Assembly: GCF_047511655.1 (NCBI RefSeq)
Contig: NC_133393.1
Location: 156,937,779 to 157,001,778, forward strand
Source: Castor canadensis
Lineage: Eukaryota > Chordata > Mammalia > Rodentia > Castoridae
DNA length: 64,000 nucleotides
Direction of reading: 5' to 3'
Shown here one piece after another: positions 22,991 to 35,570 of the stretch (positions are counted from its first letter, which is position 1; each line of letters begins with the position of its first letter). The translations under genes and the position numbers were made by a program. The notes under the pieces were generated by a model that ran no database searches, was not told the DNA's origin, and saw only the letters and a list, made by a program, of their open reading frames with translations.

Positions 22991-24354
22991 CTGGGCGTCA
23001 GCATGGGGCTAACTCACTCTGTGAGGTGACACAAGCTCTTGAAGAGCCTCCTGGAGACATGGAGCACCACAGTCAGCCATGTCACTGTGGTATCTTGGGG
23101 CCACATGGAGTGTTCCTGTAGGTTCTAGTAGGTGGCTTCTGTGTTAGAGAGGAAAGCCCACTGGGCTTGTCCCCAACCCTTGTCACCAGGTGGCTCATCT
23201 CAGTTGACAGCCAACCAGCCTAGTTTCCGAGAGCTCTGAGTTTCCCAGAAGACAAAGCAAAAAAGGAAGAATCCACTGGCAACATGGCTTTTGCGATCCC
23301 TTAATGACTGGGAGCAACTCAGTGATGAGGGCTGTCACTGGGCTGACGCTGCTGTGACACTGAGAGGTCATTTCTCATTTCCACACCATGCAGGGGCTGC
23401 ACCACCATTTCCATTTTCACCATGGAAGAAACCACGGCAACCTCAGTTAGGAATATTCTAAGTAAGAAACAGTGCAGAGCTGGCTAACACACAGCATGGG
23501 GTCAGGCCGACCCAAGCTCTGGGCTTGGCAGCCTGACTGCAGCTTCCTGCTGTGCTGTCCCACCTGGCTCTCCTTCCCAACCATCTCCAGTCTGCCCCTC
23601 ACCTTGACTTCAGACTACAGGGACACTTGACTCTAGCTGCCCCAGAGTTCCCTCTGGCTCCTGTCTTCTACCCCACTGGGTGGTCCTTTCCTCTGGACTT
23701 CTCCTTGTCGCCACTGATGTTCCAGTGGCCCAATTCCAAGGGCACTCCTAAGGCCCCTGTCCCCAGACCTGCTGCATCCTAGCTCCCACCACTGGTCTCC
23801 TCCCAACTTCTCAGGCTGGTTCCACAGGGGTGCTGCACCACTGACCTGCCCCTGCTCTCCTCACTCTCCACCATGACCTCTGGGACATCCACTTTTGAGC
23901 ACGCACGCCTTGGTTAGACAGGATCTCCCGAGTACATCCTGGGAATATGACCGAAGCAGGTAGGGCCCCGGCAGCAGCAAGGCAGCTGTCTCCATAGCAG
24001 TGGAATGCCTGGTGGACTTGACTGCAGAGGAGCTTCAAGAGCTGCACTTGGGGACACAGTTGGCTTTGCTAGCAGAAGGGCCTTTCTATCAGCTCCTGCC
24101 GTCAGATGCCGACCAGGGCCATTTGGGTGTCTCCATCCATCTTTGTGGACTGGTGTGCTTCCTCCAGGTGCGCTGAATATGTACACCCGGATCATCCTGC
24201 CAGGCCACGAGGAAACCCCAGAGACCACCCTACCTAGGCTCACACACCCTCCGTGCCAGCACCCAGCACTGCTGCTGCTCAGCAACCTTTGGCCTTGACC
24301 TCCCCGTCAGTGGGTTGAGGAGAAGCAAACTTGGTGAAATAGGGCCCTGGCAGC

Positions 24355-24545
24355 CCGCTTTCTGATTGGCCCAGCGACGTTCCTGACATTAACTTTATGA
24401 CGCTGTACCCGAGGACTAATTAAACCAGATGGTGGTGAAACCCGGGTGGAGGCGCAGAGACGGTTTTACATTTAAGTTGATCAAAATTAGGTGGAACAGC
24501 ATATGCTGGTAGAGATTGAGAATTTTTTAACTACATATTAACGGC
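24355..24545. promoter_or_regulatory. Candidate neural enhancer core with homeobox and E-box sites
   Basis: In order: GATTGG (reverse CCAAT), two retained CpGs, TTTATGA (24394-24400, HOX/CDX type), TAATTA (24417-24422) and CAGATG (24426-24431) only three bases further, then CCCGGG and a long AT stretch. Close spacing of a homeodomain core and a proneural-type E-box is a known enhancer layout. No repeat is recognisable. Function is inferred. Confidence 0.4.
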
Positions 24546-25205
24546 TTTCCTTAATACCTTCCCGGGGATCTCTGTGCACCCAGGGCCTCTGCTCTGTGTA
24601 ATTCCCACTGTTTCCTCTCCTATGCCAGGCTGCATGGTTGTGGTGTAATTTAAGTGAGTGGAATGTTCTCTGCAGACGGCATGACTGTGTCCTGTGACAT
24701 TAGTGGCAGAACAGAATGGGGATGATGCTCCCATCTCCCACTGGGAGCTGTTCCTAGCCGGAGCCTCGGATGCTATGGAGAAGGCTGTAACCATGGTGAC
24801 GTACTGGTGAGTCTGTAACTTTGCAAAGTGAAGCCCCTCTGGCCCAGAAGTCTCTGCTGTACTTCTGAGTGTTGGTTTTATTCTTATGTCTGTGGTCGGG
24901 ACTGGGCTCAGGCAGTGCTGGCCGTTCATTGGTCACATGACACCAGTGCTAAGTGGAGGCTAGGGCCTTTTGCAGGGGGAGGAAGGGGGAGGGTCAGTGG
25001 CTGTAGCCCCTGGCTGGTCCCATGCTGGACCCACCTCCCAGCAGAGTGCGGCTCCCACACTTGCACCATGCTGTGCATTGCTGCAAGGTGAGGCCTAGGG
25101 GGGCTCCAGGAAGTACCTGCTGCCTGTCTCACGCCAGCTCTCTCGAGAATGGACTCCTGCTCTTACAGGGAGATTCCGGCTGCTCTTATGGCCTGGCTAG
25201 CTTTC

Positions 25206-25345
25206 ATTTATTTAGTATTTTATTGAAGAGAAATTCACATCACACCCTTGGTCACATGGCATGTGTTCCATCGTCATTTGGTACGTTCTCTGCCTACCAC
25301 CACCATTTCCAGGAAGTTCTACAAAGTCCTCATCACAGTAAAGGA
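25206..25345 (-). repeat. LINE-1 3' region fragment, antisense
   Basis: 'tattttattgaagagaaattcacat' and 'ccaccatttccaggaagttctacaaagtcctcatc' follow the antisense form of the 3' end of old mammalian L1M elements. The fragment is short and strongly diverged. The subfamily is not determinable by eye. Confidence 0.55.
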
Positions 25346-27209
25346 AAACCGTGGTGGTCATGCATTCGCTTCCCAAGCCCTCGCCCCTAAAACCAGCTCC
25401 CACAGTCATTTTGAAGCCAAAGCTAGAGAGACCTGCCCCGGACATGGCATGGGAGAGTCCACTTGGCAGCCCTCCCAGCTGGATTCTGGCCTCAGACAAT
25501 GGTCTCCTCAGATGTGAGACCCTGGATGAGGGCCTCTGTCCCTGGACAGGGTGACTCCTCAGCACCATAAGTGCCCCATGGGAGCATGACCTCTGCCTCC
25601 CTGACCCTCAGACCCCTGCTGGCTGGGCAGTCCCACAGAGCAGACCTGGCGTGTGGCAGGGGCCAGTGAACACTAATGGAGGCAGGGCTGTGACCATTTG
25701 CCCCACCCTTCCAGGACACTGCTCCTTTCCTGCCTCCCACTCTCCCAAGCCCTCTGAGGCTCCTGGTGGGAGCCTGGACCTGAGAGGATGTCCCAAGAGC
25801 AAACTGGCCCAGGTGCAGGCCTGGAAATCCACACAGATCTGCCTGCGATGTTGGTGGCTGGTTGGTCAGCACATGGTCATCCGGGGCTTCTGACTGAGTC
25901 TCTTGGCTCTGGGCCACTGCTAGCCTTGAATTGTGTCCTGATGGGAAGCAGACCCTCGCTTAGGGATTTGCAGACCCCAGTTGGGCTTGTGCCGCTCAGT
26001 CCTGCTGCTGGATCTCAGTCCCTATGTCCAGTGGCTACTGTGAGCCTGTAGGGCATCCTTTCCAGGGTTGGGCCCTCAGCTGTGGTGCATGAGAGCCCTG
26101 GCCACCTCCTTCCTCTCCTTCCCTCTCCTTCATTCCTTCCCTGCCGTCCTCTGGGCAGGCACAGCGGGATGGGGGTGACATCCTGGCAAAGCCCGCCCTG
26201 TTTTCCAGCCCAGTGATGCTCACGTGACAGCACAGGGACAGCCCCTGAGAAAAACCCCTTTGTGTCCTCTCGCTAATGAAGAAATAGCAGCAGGCCTCAA
26301 AGGGGGCCCAGACCCCACGTCCTCTCTGGATGCCCACCATGTCATAAGAGCCAACAGAGTGGGCAGCTGTTACTTCAAGGAAGACCCCAGGCCACCTCAG
26401 TACTCCACCATCATTATTATGGCCTATGTAGTTCTTCAAGACCTTCGGGTCCTTTGGGTCAGGTTGGTGAGAAGATTCGGAGGCAGAGCAGGGAGTTTGG
26501 TGCTCGGGATTGAGTTTGAGGTTGTCTCACCCTGTGTTAGTCTCTCAGACCTCGTCTCTGATGTGGGACAGAAGCCCTGCTGGGCCCACAGTGCATCAGG
26601 CGCCAGTCTAATGCGTGTTGTGGACCTGAGCCCTGTCTCCCTGCCTCTTTACCCTCGGTCCTCATCCACAGCCCTTCTGCCCAGTGAGTGGTTCCTCAGG
26701 GAAGGAAGACTTGTTTCATCTCTTCCAGAATCTATCTCTGATGTAAAGACCTGGACAGAAGCAAAAGATGTCACTGAGTCCCTGTGACTGGTCCTCCCTC
26801 CCTCCTGTGTCCAGGGCACAACTGACTCTCCCAGAGAGTCAGGGCTGTGGTTCAGGGGAACTCGAAATTGTTCCTGAGGAAGAAACAGGCTTCTGGAGGG
26901 AAAAGGACACCTGGGGACACCTCCAGCCCAGTTTCCTGCAACGTGGAGGGGACAGCTATGTTAGGACAGGTAGACGTTCTTAAATCTTCCCTGGTTTTCA
27001 CCCACTGGAAAGCCATGTCCACCTCAGAGCAGGGAGACTGGACACCAGTCCCTTTCTTAGCATGACAAGGCACCGTGTGCTCACAGCTTGCCTTTCCCTG
27101 CAGAGGGAGGACCATCGTCCACAGTGGGCTAGATGGACTCCTGGATAGCCAGCCTCCGCCTACTTGGGCCCAGCCCTGCACAGGTATCAGCCTCCTGTGG
27201 CTGATCCCA

Positions 27210-27490
27210 AGCAGGGAGTTATAGGGTAGTTTAAATTTGAAAATTAACATGGAATCAAAAGAGACAGAGTAATTTTTCATTCTGCTTGAAAGGTTATTTG
27301 CTTTCTCAACCGATGCTTAGTGTACTGATACATGATGTCAAAAGGTAAATGATTTTAAACCAGATTCAATTTAAATTTCATTACATATTTGTAGGAGATA
27401 GAGGCTCCAAGAATCCCTCGCCTTCTTTTGAGCATCTTTCACTTTTAATAACTCCAGTGCCTAATGCTCTAATCTATTTATTATACCGTC
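27210..27490. promoter_or_regulatory. AT-rich single-copy island (candidate conserved element)
   Basis: A 280-bp repeat-free stretch far more AT-rich than its surroundings. It has GTTTAAATTTGAAAATTAAC, TAATTTTTCATTCTGC, AAATGATTTTAAACC, CAATTTAAATTTCATTACATATTTG, TTTTAATAACTCC and CTAATCTATTTATTATACCGTCG. Candidate only. Confidence 0.35.
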
Positions 27491-27814
27491 GTGTAGCAGG
27501 GCCTGCTTCTCAAAAGCAAGCTCCAAGTGTCCCTGAGAAGATCCCTTGTGTCCCAGGCTACCTGTCACTCTGGGGACCTGTCTGCTTGTGATCCTGTGTC
27601 TCCTCGGTGGCCCTGGCAATGCACATGTCATTCCAGGTGAATCGAGGAATGACAGACTGGGATTATGGTGCCCTGGGTCCAACAGAGCAGGATGGAGGGA
27701 CAGTGTGGACCCAAGTGAAGCAGGTCCTTTTGGGGCCTTGACTGTCCATCACAACTAGAATGGCCTGAGCTGCTGAGCCTGTTATGAACCGATCTGCAAG
27801 AGGGAGGTGAGAAA

Positions 27815-27917
27815 AGCCAGGCCTAAGCCTTCAGTTCTAGTTGTGGTTCTGCCACATGGCAGCAGTGCGACCTTGGGTGAATCACCTGATCTCTCAGGTG
27901 ACGGGGATAATGATACA
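27815..27917 (+). repeat. MIR SINE fragment
   Basis: 'tctagttgtggttctgccacatggcagcagtgcgaccttgggtgaatcacctgatctctcagg..gacggggataatgatac' tracks the central and 3' MIR consensus, with an internal deletion of the 'tttcctcatctgtaaaat' part. Plus orientation. Confidence 0.75.
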
Positions 27918-27924
27918 CTCTACT

Positions 27925-28075
27925 GGGTTGAAGAACTTCCACCTGGAACTTCAGATTGTGACCTTATTTGGATTTGGGGTGCTATAGATGTGATTCTTCA
28001 AAATAAGGTCATATGGGAATAGGGTGGTCTCTAAATCCAATGACTGGTGACCTCCTAGGAAGTGCCCCACTGAGG
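27925..28075 (+). repeat. MaLR (MLT1-like) LTR fragment
   Basis: 'cagattgtgaccttatttggatttgggg..atagatgtgattcttcaaaataaggtcatatgggaatagggtggtctctaaatccaatgactggtg' follows the order of the 5' half of MLT1-type LTRs. It directly abuts the MIR fragment on its left. The subfamily call is from memory. Confidence 0.7.
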
Positions 28076-29489
28076 GGCAGAGGTCACAATGATGGGCCTC
28101 GAGGAGAAGTAAGGGTGACAGTGACACAGCCTGGAAGAGGCAGGTCCCTAGGGCTGTGCTGGGCAGAGTGCCCAAACCTCTGGCATGGACACCAGGCCCT
28201 CCGTGTGGTAAGAGGATGTAGTCTTATTGTACAAGTGATGCTCATGGTCAAAGCCTGGTCACGGTGCTTTGGTATGGCAGCCAGAGGACACCAACACCGG
28301 ACCCTCAGGGCCTGTGTGGCCCGTGGTCACTGTCTGTTTGGTCTGCAGCTCATGCCCAGCCTCAGATGGCATCCAGGATTAACCTGCTGCACCAGCACAT
28401 CAGTGCCCTTGTGTGCAAAGCCTTCGAGGCTGGTGGTGGAAGGGCTGTGTTCACACCCTGGGTGGCCCTGGTCTTTCTGGACGTGACAGTGACTATGGGG
28501 ATGTGTTTGGGAAAGGCCCGTGCCTCAATGCAGGGAGAGGAGGGGGGTTGGGAAGGGGACCATTTACCTTGAACTTATGAAAAGGCATTTGGGAGAGAAG
28601 CCAGGAGAGAGAGGGAGAGGTTTGGGGCAGAGCTGGGGTGGCCTTGTTCAGCCAGGGAGGACTGGGCAGGTCTGGAAGGATGGAAGGCCAGGAGAGAGGC
28701 GTAAGAGTACAGGCAGAGAGCCTGGGAAGCCCGGGGTACAAGTACATCTCCCTCATATTCCAAGGGTATCCATGTCTTCGCTCTTGCTCAGGAGCGGTGG
28801 TCTGGGGACGTCCATCAGGATAGGCCCACTATATTTTTTAAGAAACTGGGCTCCAGCACATCCCGCTGGCCAGGACCAGCAAGGATCCCAGAGTAGGTGC
28901 TGGGCTGATTCTGTGATCTGCACCAGAAGGGTATGAGGAGGGCAGTGTGGCCATGACCCAGGCAGGTGAGGACCCGTGCACAAGACAGGCAGTCACATCC
29001 CATGCCTGCCACTGGAAGAGCCCTGGACAGTGGGTGGGGCGCACCTACGTCCCCAAAAATGTCTGTGGGGGAATGCATGCGTGGGCGGATGGAATTTTCT
29101 CTGGAAATGAATTGCCTGGTGAATTCTTCCCACCATGGCCGTAGCAGTGGTGACAGGATCCAGGCACACGAGGAGGGCTATGATGGCTTCCTCAGTCCAG
29201 CTCTCCAATTACTGCCTCATGCCTGCGCCTCTGGCTTTATTTACCCAGCAGGATATTGCTCTTAAATGCGTATCTGGGCACTTTTCAAAAATAATGCCAG
29301 TGCATTCGGGGAACTCTTCTCTCCACTTGGGTTTGTTTTATTCTGCAACATCAAACAGTGAGGAATGGAAGGTTCCAGATCACAGCCCAGAGACCCTTGG
29401 GGTTCCATTTGCAGAGTCTCTTGCTAGGCGCTGAGCTGGCTTGGATGCTGGCTTTTGGCTCTCCTTGCATCTCCCTCTCTCTCGCTCCC

Positions 29490-29870
29490 ATTTTCTCCTT
29501 TCTGCAATGCTAATGATACTGTTTGTTCCTGGTGCCACACACAAAAAAGCACAAGATAATCACCCAGGCATTAGTCATCATTAAGCTGGTGATAAAAACA
29601 AAAAAATTCTAAAGCGCTGTTTCCAGGATGGGCGTTGTGTCTGCAATGAATGGTGTTTATTACAAATGTGAGTTTGAGGTATCCATCACAGCCAGCAGCA
29701 CCCAGACAAGAGGAGGCACGGCTGCAAATGGACCCCATCCATTGGGTGTAAAAGGTGAACACCTACAGCACAGAGGTTAACTTGCCGCTTGGCATCGTCC
29801 CGTCTTTATTGGACTTGTCATTGAAGTGTCATATTTATTTCTGGGTGTGGTCACCTTCCTCAGCACCGTC
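29490..29870. promoter_or_regulatory. AT-rich single-copy island (candidate conserved element)
   Basis: Repeat-free, with GCAATGCTAATGATACTG, CATTAGTCATCATTAAGC, GATAAAAACAAAAAAATTC, a FOX-type TGTTTAT at 29654-29660, and TTATTGGACTTGTCATTG with CATATTTATTTCTGGG. The homeodomain and FOX site density is high. Function is inferred from composition. Confidence 0.35.
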
Positions 29871-32800
29871 ACCCATCCCTCATCTTGCGTCACTTGTTAT
29901 TGAGTAGTTGGGCGGTGGTGTGCAGGGAGATGGAATTATTTGCTGGCTCCCCTCCGGCTGTGGGGCTTGGCTGCAGGGAGGATGAGGATGAAGCCTTAGC
30001 TGGGAGCGCACAGCACAGATGCATTTGGAGTGAAACTTCATGCCAAAAACAGAGTCGAGTTCTAGCCCGCACAGGGCACTTCAGGGTGGGGAGGGCAGAC
30101 GTTCAGTTGACGGGTATCTGTTAGGAATGTCTTTGTTTCCAAGTAATGGAACACCTGAGCAGCATGGGGTTGAACTACTAGGAAGTATCCATTGCTGTGC
30201 AGGATTGCAGAGGTGTGCAGCCCAGCTGACTGTTACTACCCAAGATGCAGACCCTCCTACCTCTCTTCCCTCCCTCTCGGTGTCAGCCGGGGTTTACTGG
30301 CTGCAGAGAGCCTGCAGCCGTTCTGGACACTGTATCTGCATGTGGCGAGAAGAAAGTAGGTGGGCAGCAGTCCCCTCCACAGCTTTGAACTCTGAAGGTG
30401 CCCACAGACTGGGAGGTGTCTGCAGAGAGCCTTAGGGAAGTTTTGGCAGAGGACACAGGCCTGCCCACCAACACTGAGGGTCCTCCAGGTACACCTGCAG
30501 GCAGTCCTGGAGCTGGTGCTGTCATTGTGCCATCTTGGACTCTGCCTCCCCACCTCACCGGGTGGGTGTCCCCTGGCTGGGCTGTCAGCAGTGAGGACTT
30601 TCTACACTTTCATCCTCTATTTCCTGAAATTGACATTGCCTGATGCAAACACAGGTCCAGTGAAGCTAGGATCATGGCTGTGCCAGGCCATCTGAGGCTG
30701 TCTCTGAGCACAGAGCCTTTTGGAGCAGCACAAAGGCAGGAAGGAGGCTCTGGGGAGATCATGTTGGTGTCATGGGGTTACCTAGCCTGAAGTTTGTGTC
30801 CACTTATGCAGGGCCACCTGGGGGCAAGGGTGGAAGCTCAGCAGTCAGCTACTGGTCAACCGAGGGAGCAACTTTGTGGCAGTGGCATGGGATGGCCTGA
30901 GGCAGTTAGTGCCCAGCTGGTCGGTGCCTCGGGACACCAGGCCAGGAAGCTTCTCTGCGAAGTTCTACGTTCAGGGTGCCACGAGTGTGCTGCTCAGCAC
31001 GGCCTGTGCACCAGAGAATAGGCAAAGAGGCTGTCAGATACAAAAGCAAGACACCTGCCTGGTGACACCAGGAAGAGCCTGAGGTGGCTCTGGCCTCTGG
31101 AGTCCCCAGATTCCTCCCTCCATGGTGCTGTGTGTGGAGTCCTTCCCAGCAGAAGACACAGAGTCTTGCAGGTTGCAATGGAGGGTGGCTGAGGCTGGAC
31201 AGAGTGGACAACCTGGGAGCACTCCTGCAGCAGTGGGGGTCCCAGCATGCTGGTCTCCCTCTCCTTTGGTGGTGTTCATGGGACAGAGCCCTTGGGTGTG
31301 TGGTGTGCCTTGGATGGAGCGCCCTGCCTGTTGCAGACCATGTCTTGTCTCTGGGAAGCTTTGGGGCCTGCACAGCCAGAAACATGTGAACTTGCTGTCC
31401 TGGCCTGTGACATGGCCTTGCTGAGGGTGGCCCTGTCCTTGCTTAAGGCTGGACAGTAGGGCTTGGAGTAGGGCAGGGCTCTGCCAGGGTTGGTTCCCCT
31501 CAAAATCTACCCAGAGGCTCCCTGGACAGGACTTAGCCAGTCACAGAGTCTGCAAACTCTAAGGGCCCTCCCAGGGCAGGCTCACAGGGGTGTGGGTGAG
31601 TGGGCTATTCCTGGCCAGTGGGAAACTGGATGCATCTGGTTTGTGAATCCCAGGGGCTCTAGTGCCCAGCTCTTTCTTTGTTAGAGAGGCCTGCATTCGG
31701 GGTCTCCCTAGTCTTGGCTTGGGCTTCTTGTGCCTTGACTGCCTGAGGCTTCTGGTGCCCAGGTCTGGCCAGGGACGAGAACCTTAACAAGGAGGCAGGA
31801 GAGGCCCCACATCTTGCTCCCCATTTGTGGATTGTCCAACCTACTACCAAGGTGCTTTGTGGGGGGGTTACCCTCAACAGATGAAAACAGAACCAGGAGA
31901 CAGAGTAAGGCCAGGCTGCACATGGACCCAGGGCTTCCTACAGAGGGGAGGCGCTGTGGGGAGGGTGATGGGCTCAGTGGCCGGCACTGCCTTTGAAGAC
32001 GGCCTTGGCTGACAGGCATGGTTCCCACAGCCCCCACCCCGTGCATTCCTGGCCTGCTCCATGAGGTCTGGCAGCCTTTGATTCAAGTCAGAGGGTGAGC
32101 ATGAATGGGAAGATAAAACGACGTAGGCCCCCCCCGTTTTTATTGTCACTGTGTTATTTTAGTCCACGCTGACTACTTTTCCAGGAATCTTGCTATGCCC
32201 CTCTGTCTCTCCTGCTTGCCTTTCCCAGTGGACAGCCTGGTTGGTTCTGGTGCTGACCATGTGTAGGCATTGGTCTTCGAGGGGGTGTCTCAAAGCCCCA
32301 TGTGGATTCAGCATGGTGGGGCCCATGGGACCCCTTCTGGGTGCATTTTGAGTGACGAGGAAGCTTGGGTCTTCACAGGGGCATCTGTGGACACCTGGGA
32401 GTTAATAGGGTGTCCTCAGCCTCCCCACAGCTCTCCTTTCATGGTGATGAGGTGTTAGCTCCTCGAACACCCAGGACAGCCGGAACTCATGGCTGTGTTC
32501 TCCTACCCCATGCTCCCACGCCCCACTCCTCACAGGATCTGAAAACAGAACTTGGTGGAATTTGGTTAACTCTCAAAGGAGAGTCTGGTCCCTGTCTTGT
32601 TCCAGGAATGACACTAAGACTGTGCTTCTGCCGGGTGTGCTAGTGCAGCAGTCAGATGTTGTGTTTGCTGCATAATGGAGCAGGACATAGTGGCTGTTCC
32701 CTGCCAGCAGATGTGGAAACAGCCTTGTGCACTCTTCCTGGACCTCCTGGACCTAGGGCACCCTGTGCTCTCCTGGGCCTTTTTCCAAGGTCTGCTCCAG

Positions 32801-33514
32801 TTCCCATCACAGGTGGTTTAGGGCAGGGTGTTTACCTTGCCCTGCCTGTCCTCTGATGGTCCTGGGGACAAGCCAGCTCTGAAGCCCTCTAGTCCCGGAG
32901 TCCTCCAGCTTCCTCTGCTCAACAGGCCCAGGGCATCAGGAATCCAGGCTGCCCCCGTCCTGGGTCCCTTAACCACACCCCACTTTATAAATGTCTCTCC
33001 AGGAAGCTGCTTCCTTGGGCTGACAGCAGGACCATGGCCTTAAGGTGCCTGTAGCCAAAGGCTGCAGCCGGAACTGTCACTTTCTGGTGTGTTCAGGCCA
33101 CTGCACTCACAACACCCAGCTGGGCAGGTACCAGTATTGATATCAAGATAGCTGTTATTCCTGTGTCAAAGATGGGTTGGCTCAAAGAGGCAGGAGTGGG
33201 GTGCACCCTGCAGGCCTCGGGAACCCCACTGATGGCTTCCGGACCCATTGTCAGACCCTGCTTCTGGCTTGAATGTCCACCATCCTCCCCGCCTGGCCAA
33301 ACCAGGAATAAGAGGTGCTTTTTGGGTGGACAGGGTGTGTATAGTGGTCTGCTGTCTACCTTCTGCCCCCTCTAGCCATCTATCTGACAGCCCTCCCCAG
33401 GCTCAGAGCTCCCTGGGGATCTCAGGAAATGTATCTGTGCTGTGTTGACCCCAGCAGTCCTGACTGGCAGGAGAAAGTGGGTTGCGTGGGGCTAACACCA
33501 GAACCAGGGCCCAG

Positions 33515-33612
33515 ACTTGTCCCTTCTCCTGTTCCCTTCCTCCCTCTGTCCTTCCTTCCCTCAGTCCCTCCCTCCCTCCCTCTGCCCTTCCTTCCTCCCC
33601 TTTCTTTCTCAC
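33515..33612. repeat. Polypyrimidine (CCTT/CCCT)n tract
   Basis: About 95 bases nearly free of purines on the plus strand, built from CCTTCC and CCCTCC units. It ends where an antisense SINE begins (33611), at the expected place of that SINE's tRNA-derived 3' part, so it may have grown from or replaced the SINE tail. Confidence 0.85.
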
Positions 33613-33785
33613 TTGCTAGGACAGCACTCTACCATTTGAGCCATACCCCAGTCTTTTTCACTTTAGTTATTTTTCACACAGGATCTCCTGTTTATTCCTG
33701 GGCAAGCCTGGACTGTGATCCTCCTATTTATGCTAACCATGTAGCTAGGATGACAGGTGTATACCACTATGCCCAGCTTTTTAAT
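33611..33785 (-). repeat. Composite ID-B1 SINE, antisense, old and truncated
   Basis: On the minus strand a diverged B1 unit ('tgtagctaggatgacaggtgtata' on the plus strand) is followed by the 5' part of the ID-like unit, including the reversed A box near 33632-33645. The B-box half is missing and the pyrimidine tract occupies its place. It is more diverged than the copies at 20363 and 36618. Confidence 0.7.
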
Positions 33786-33837
33786 GGTCTTTCCAAATTC
33801 ACCCACTCCACCCTCTAACCTTTCCCCCACACCCCTT

Positions 33838-33925
33838 GGGGGTGGCCTCCTGGCCTCCAGCTGTGAGCCTCCTGACCTCCTGAGTAGCAAGGATTGCAGG
33901 CATGAGATATTGTACCTAGCCTAGT
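33838..33925 (-). repeat. B1 fragment, antisense
   Basis: 'tggcctccagctgtgagcctcctgacctcctgagtagcaaggattgcaggcatgagatattgtacctagcc' matches the antisense 5' half of a 7SL-derived SINE. It lies about 50 bp from the preceding SINE in the same orientation, so it is a second insertion or a duplicated unit. Confidence 0.65.
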
Positions 33926-34877
33926 TCTTTTCCTAAAAGCAAAGGAGGAGGAAGAAAGAAACAGTGGTGTGGGAGAAACATGGGGTTCCTCCCTAAAAGC
34001 TCCCTGGATTATTCTGTCCCCGACCTGGACCAGACCCACATTTCAAAGGAGCAAAGGTAAGCAGGTAGGCTGGGGTCCAGAAGCCTCCTTCCCTCAGTGA
34101 AGTCCTGCAGAAGGGATGAGCAACCCCTCCCAGCGCCATGCAGGAGTGTCTGCAGGGAGACTCCTGTCCTTGGCCCTGTGTGTTTCCTTGGCTTCCGGCC
34201 TGGACCAGGTTCTCCCAATTCCATTCTTCCATAGCCACAGGGGCAGGGTGTGCTTGCTATACCCTAGACTTGACCCTGCTGGCCTGAGCTGTGACCCACC
34301 CCCAGCTGGACAGCTCCTCTCAGTGGGATTCATGGCCTGCAGGATTTGGATAAAAGCCTAATTTGCTCCAGGCTAGCAAGGAGGTGCCAAACCCACCATG
34401 GCCTGCTTTGCTCATGGACACCTTTGTCGCCTTGCTTCTCACTGGCCATACCTTCTGGTTTGAAGTCCTGTGTGTGATGATGACAGCCACACGAATGTGT
34501 GGATTTGCATGTGTGTGATACTTCGAGTGACAGTCTGTTAGCGATATAAAGGATGGGATGTCTGGCTTGAGGAGTTGTGGGATTGGGGTGCAGAGTGGTA
34601 TGGGTTGTAAAGAGGCCTGTAGGCTCAGTGTGAACCTGGTTTTGTGAGGACAGAAGTTGTCAGAGGCCTTCCTGGTCCACTTTTTGCCCATTGGAGTGCT
34701 CTGGGGTCAGGTGGGAAGACTCAGCTTCACTGGGTACCAAGCCACACACATGTGGCAGTGCAGCCAGGTGAGGAGGCTTGAAGGATTCCTCCTCTTCACT
34801 CCCAGGTCCACTTGTTCAAGACCCAGGGAACCAGATTTGTCCATGGAGAGCACCTTCCTCTTCCCTCTCTCCTTTTC

Positions 34878-34922
34878 TCATTCTTCATCACCATCATCCT
34901 CCTCATCACCACCATCATCCAG
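34878..34922. repeat. Imperfect (CAT/CAC/CTC) trinucleotide tract
   Basis: A run of CATCAC, CATCAT, CCTCCT and CACCACCATCATC units with no purine-rich interruption. Short, imperfect simple repeat. Confidence 0.7.
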
Positions 34923-35249
34923 AGCATCTGGAGTGTTCGCATCCAGGATCCGGGGAGGGAGGACTCACTCAGGAGGACTGCCCCTGCCTCAGTCCAGTCT
35001 GTCCTCCCTGCCCTCACAAGACCCCTCTCCTCAGTTCCAGCTCCAGGCTTGGCTGGTCCAGTGGTTTTCATACTGGGTCCTGACCCTCTGCTGATGTCAA
35101 TCCAACTGTTGGGTCAGGATCCTTTTTCAAGATCATGTTCTGTGTTCTCTGAAAGCTGATATGTGCCTAGGTTCCTGCAAGCAGGATACGGATCACCCCC
35201 AAATGCAAACATGCCTCCCAAGTCCCTTCACGGTCAGTCCCCCCAAGCT

Positions 35250-35570
35250 CCACAGTCACCATCTGTTTCCAGCTTCTGTAGTTTTGCCTTGTCCAGATGT
35301 CATATTGAGGGCACCCACCGCTGGCCCTTTCGGTCTGCTTCTGTCACTCAGGGTGCTGCATTTGTGGTTCAGTGAGGTTGTCCTTTCTATGACTGTGCTC
35401 TGTGTTGAGTGGAAGTGCCACAGATTTTCTTTATCCATGCCACCGTTGGAGAACATATGGACTGGTTCTAGATTGGGGTGATTTTGAATAAAGCTGCTGT
35501 AATATTTGTGTACAGGTCTTTGCAGGAACATAAGCTTCCATTTCTCCAGCGATCATAGTTTTGGTGTGTG
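35250..35570 (-). repeat. LINE-1 3' region fragment, antisense
   Basis: 'gtcaccatctgtttccagcttctgtagttttgccttgtccagatgtcatat', 'cactcagggtgctgcatttgtggttcagtgaggttg' and 'ttctttatccatgccaccgttggagaacatatggactggttc..gattttgaataaagctgctgtaatatttgtgtacaggtctttgcagga' follow, in order, the antisense 3' end of old L1 elements. It is heavily mutated and no coding capacity remains. Confidence 0.7.

Noticed and set aside
35250..35570. Possible L1 ORF2 coding remnant
   Set aside because: The similarity is to the antisense 3' region of old L1 elements, with many frame breaks. Nothing codes.
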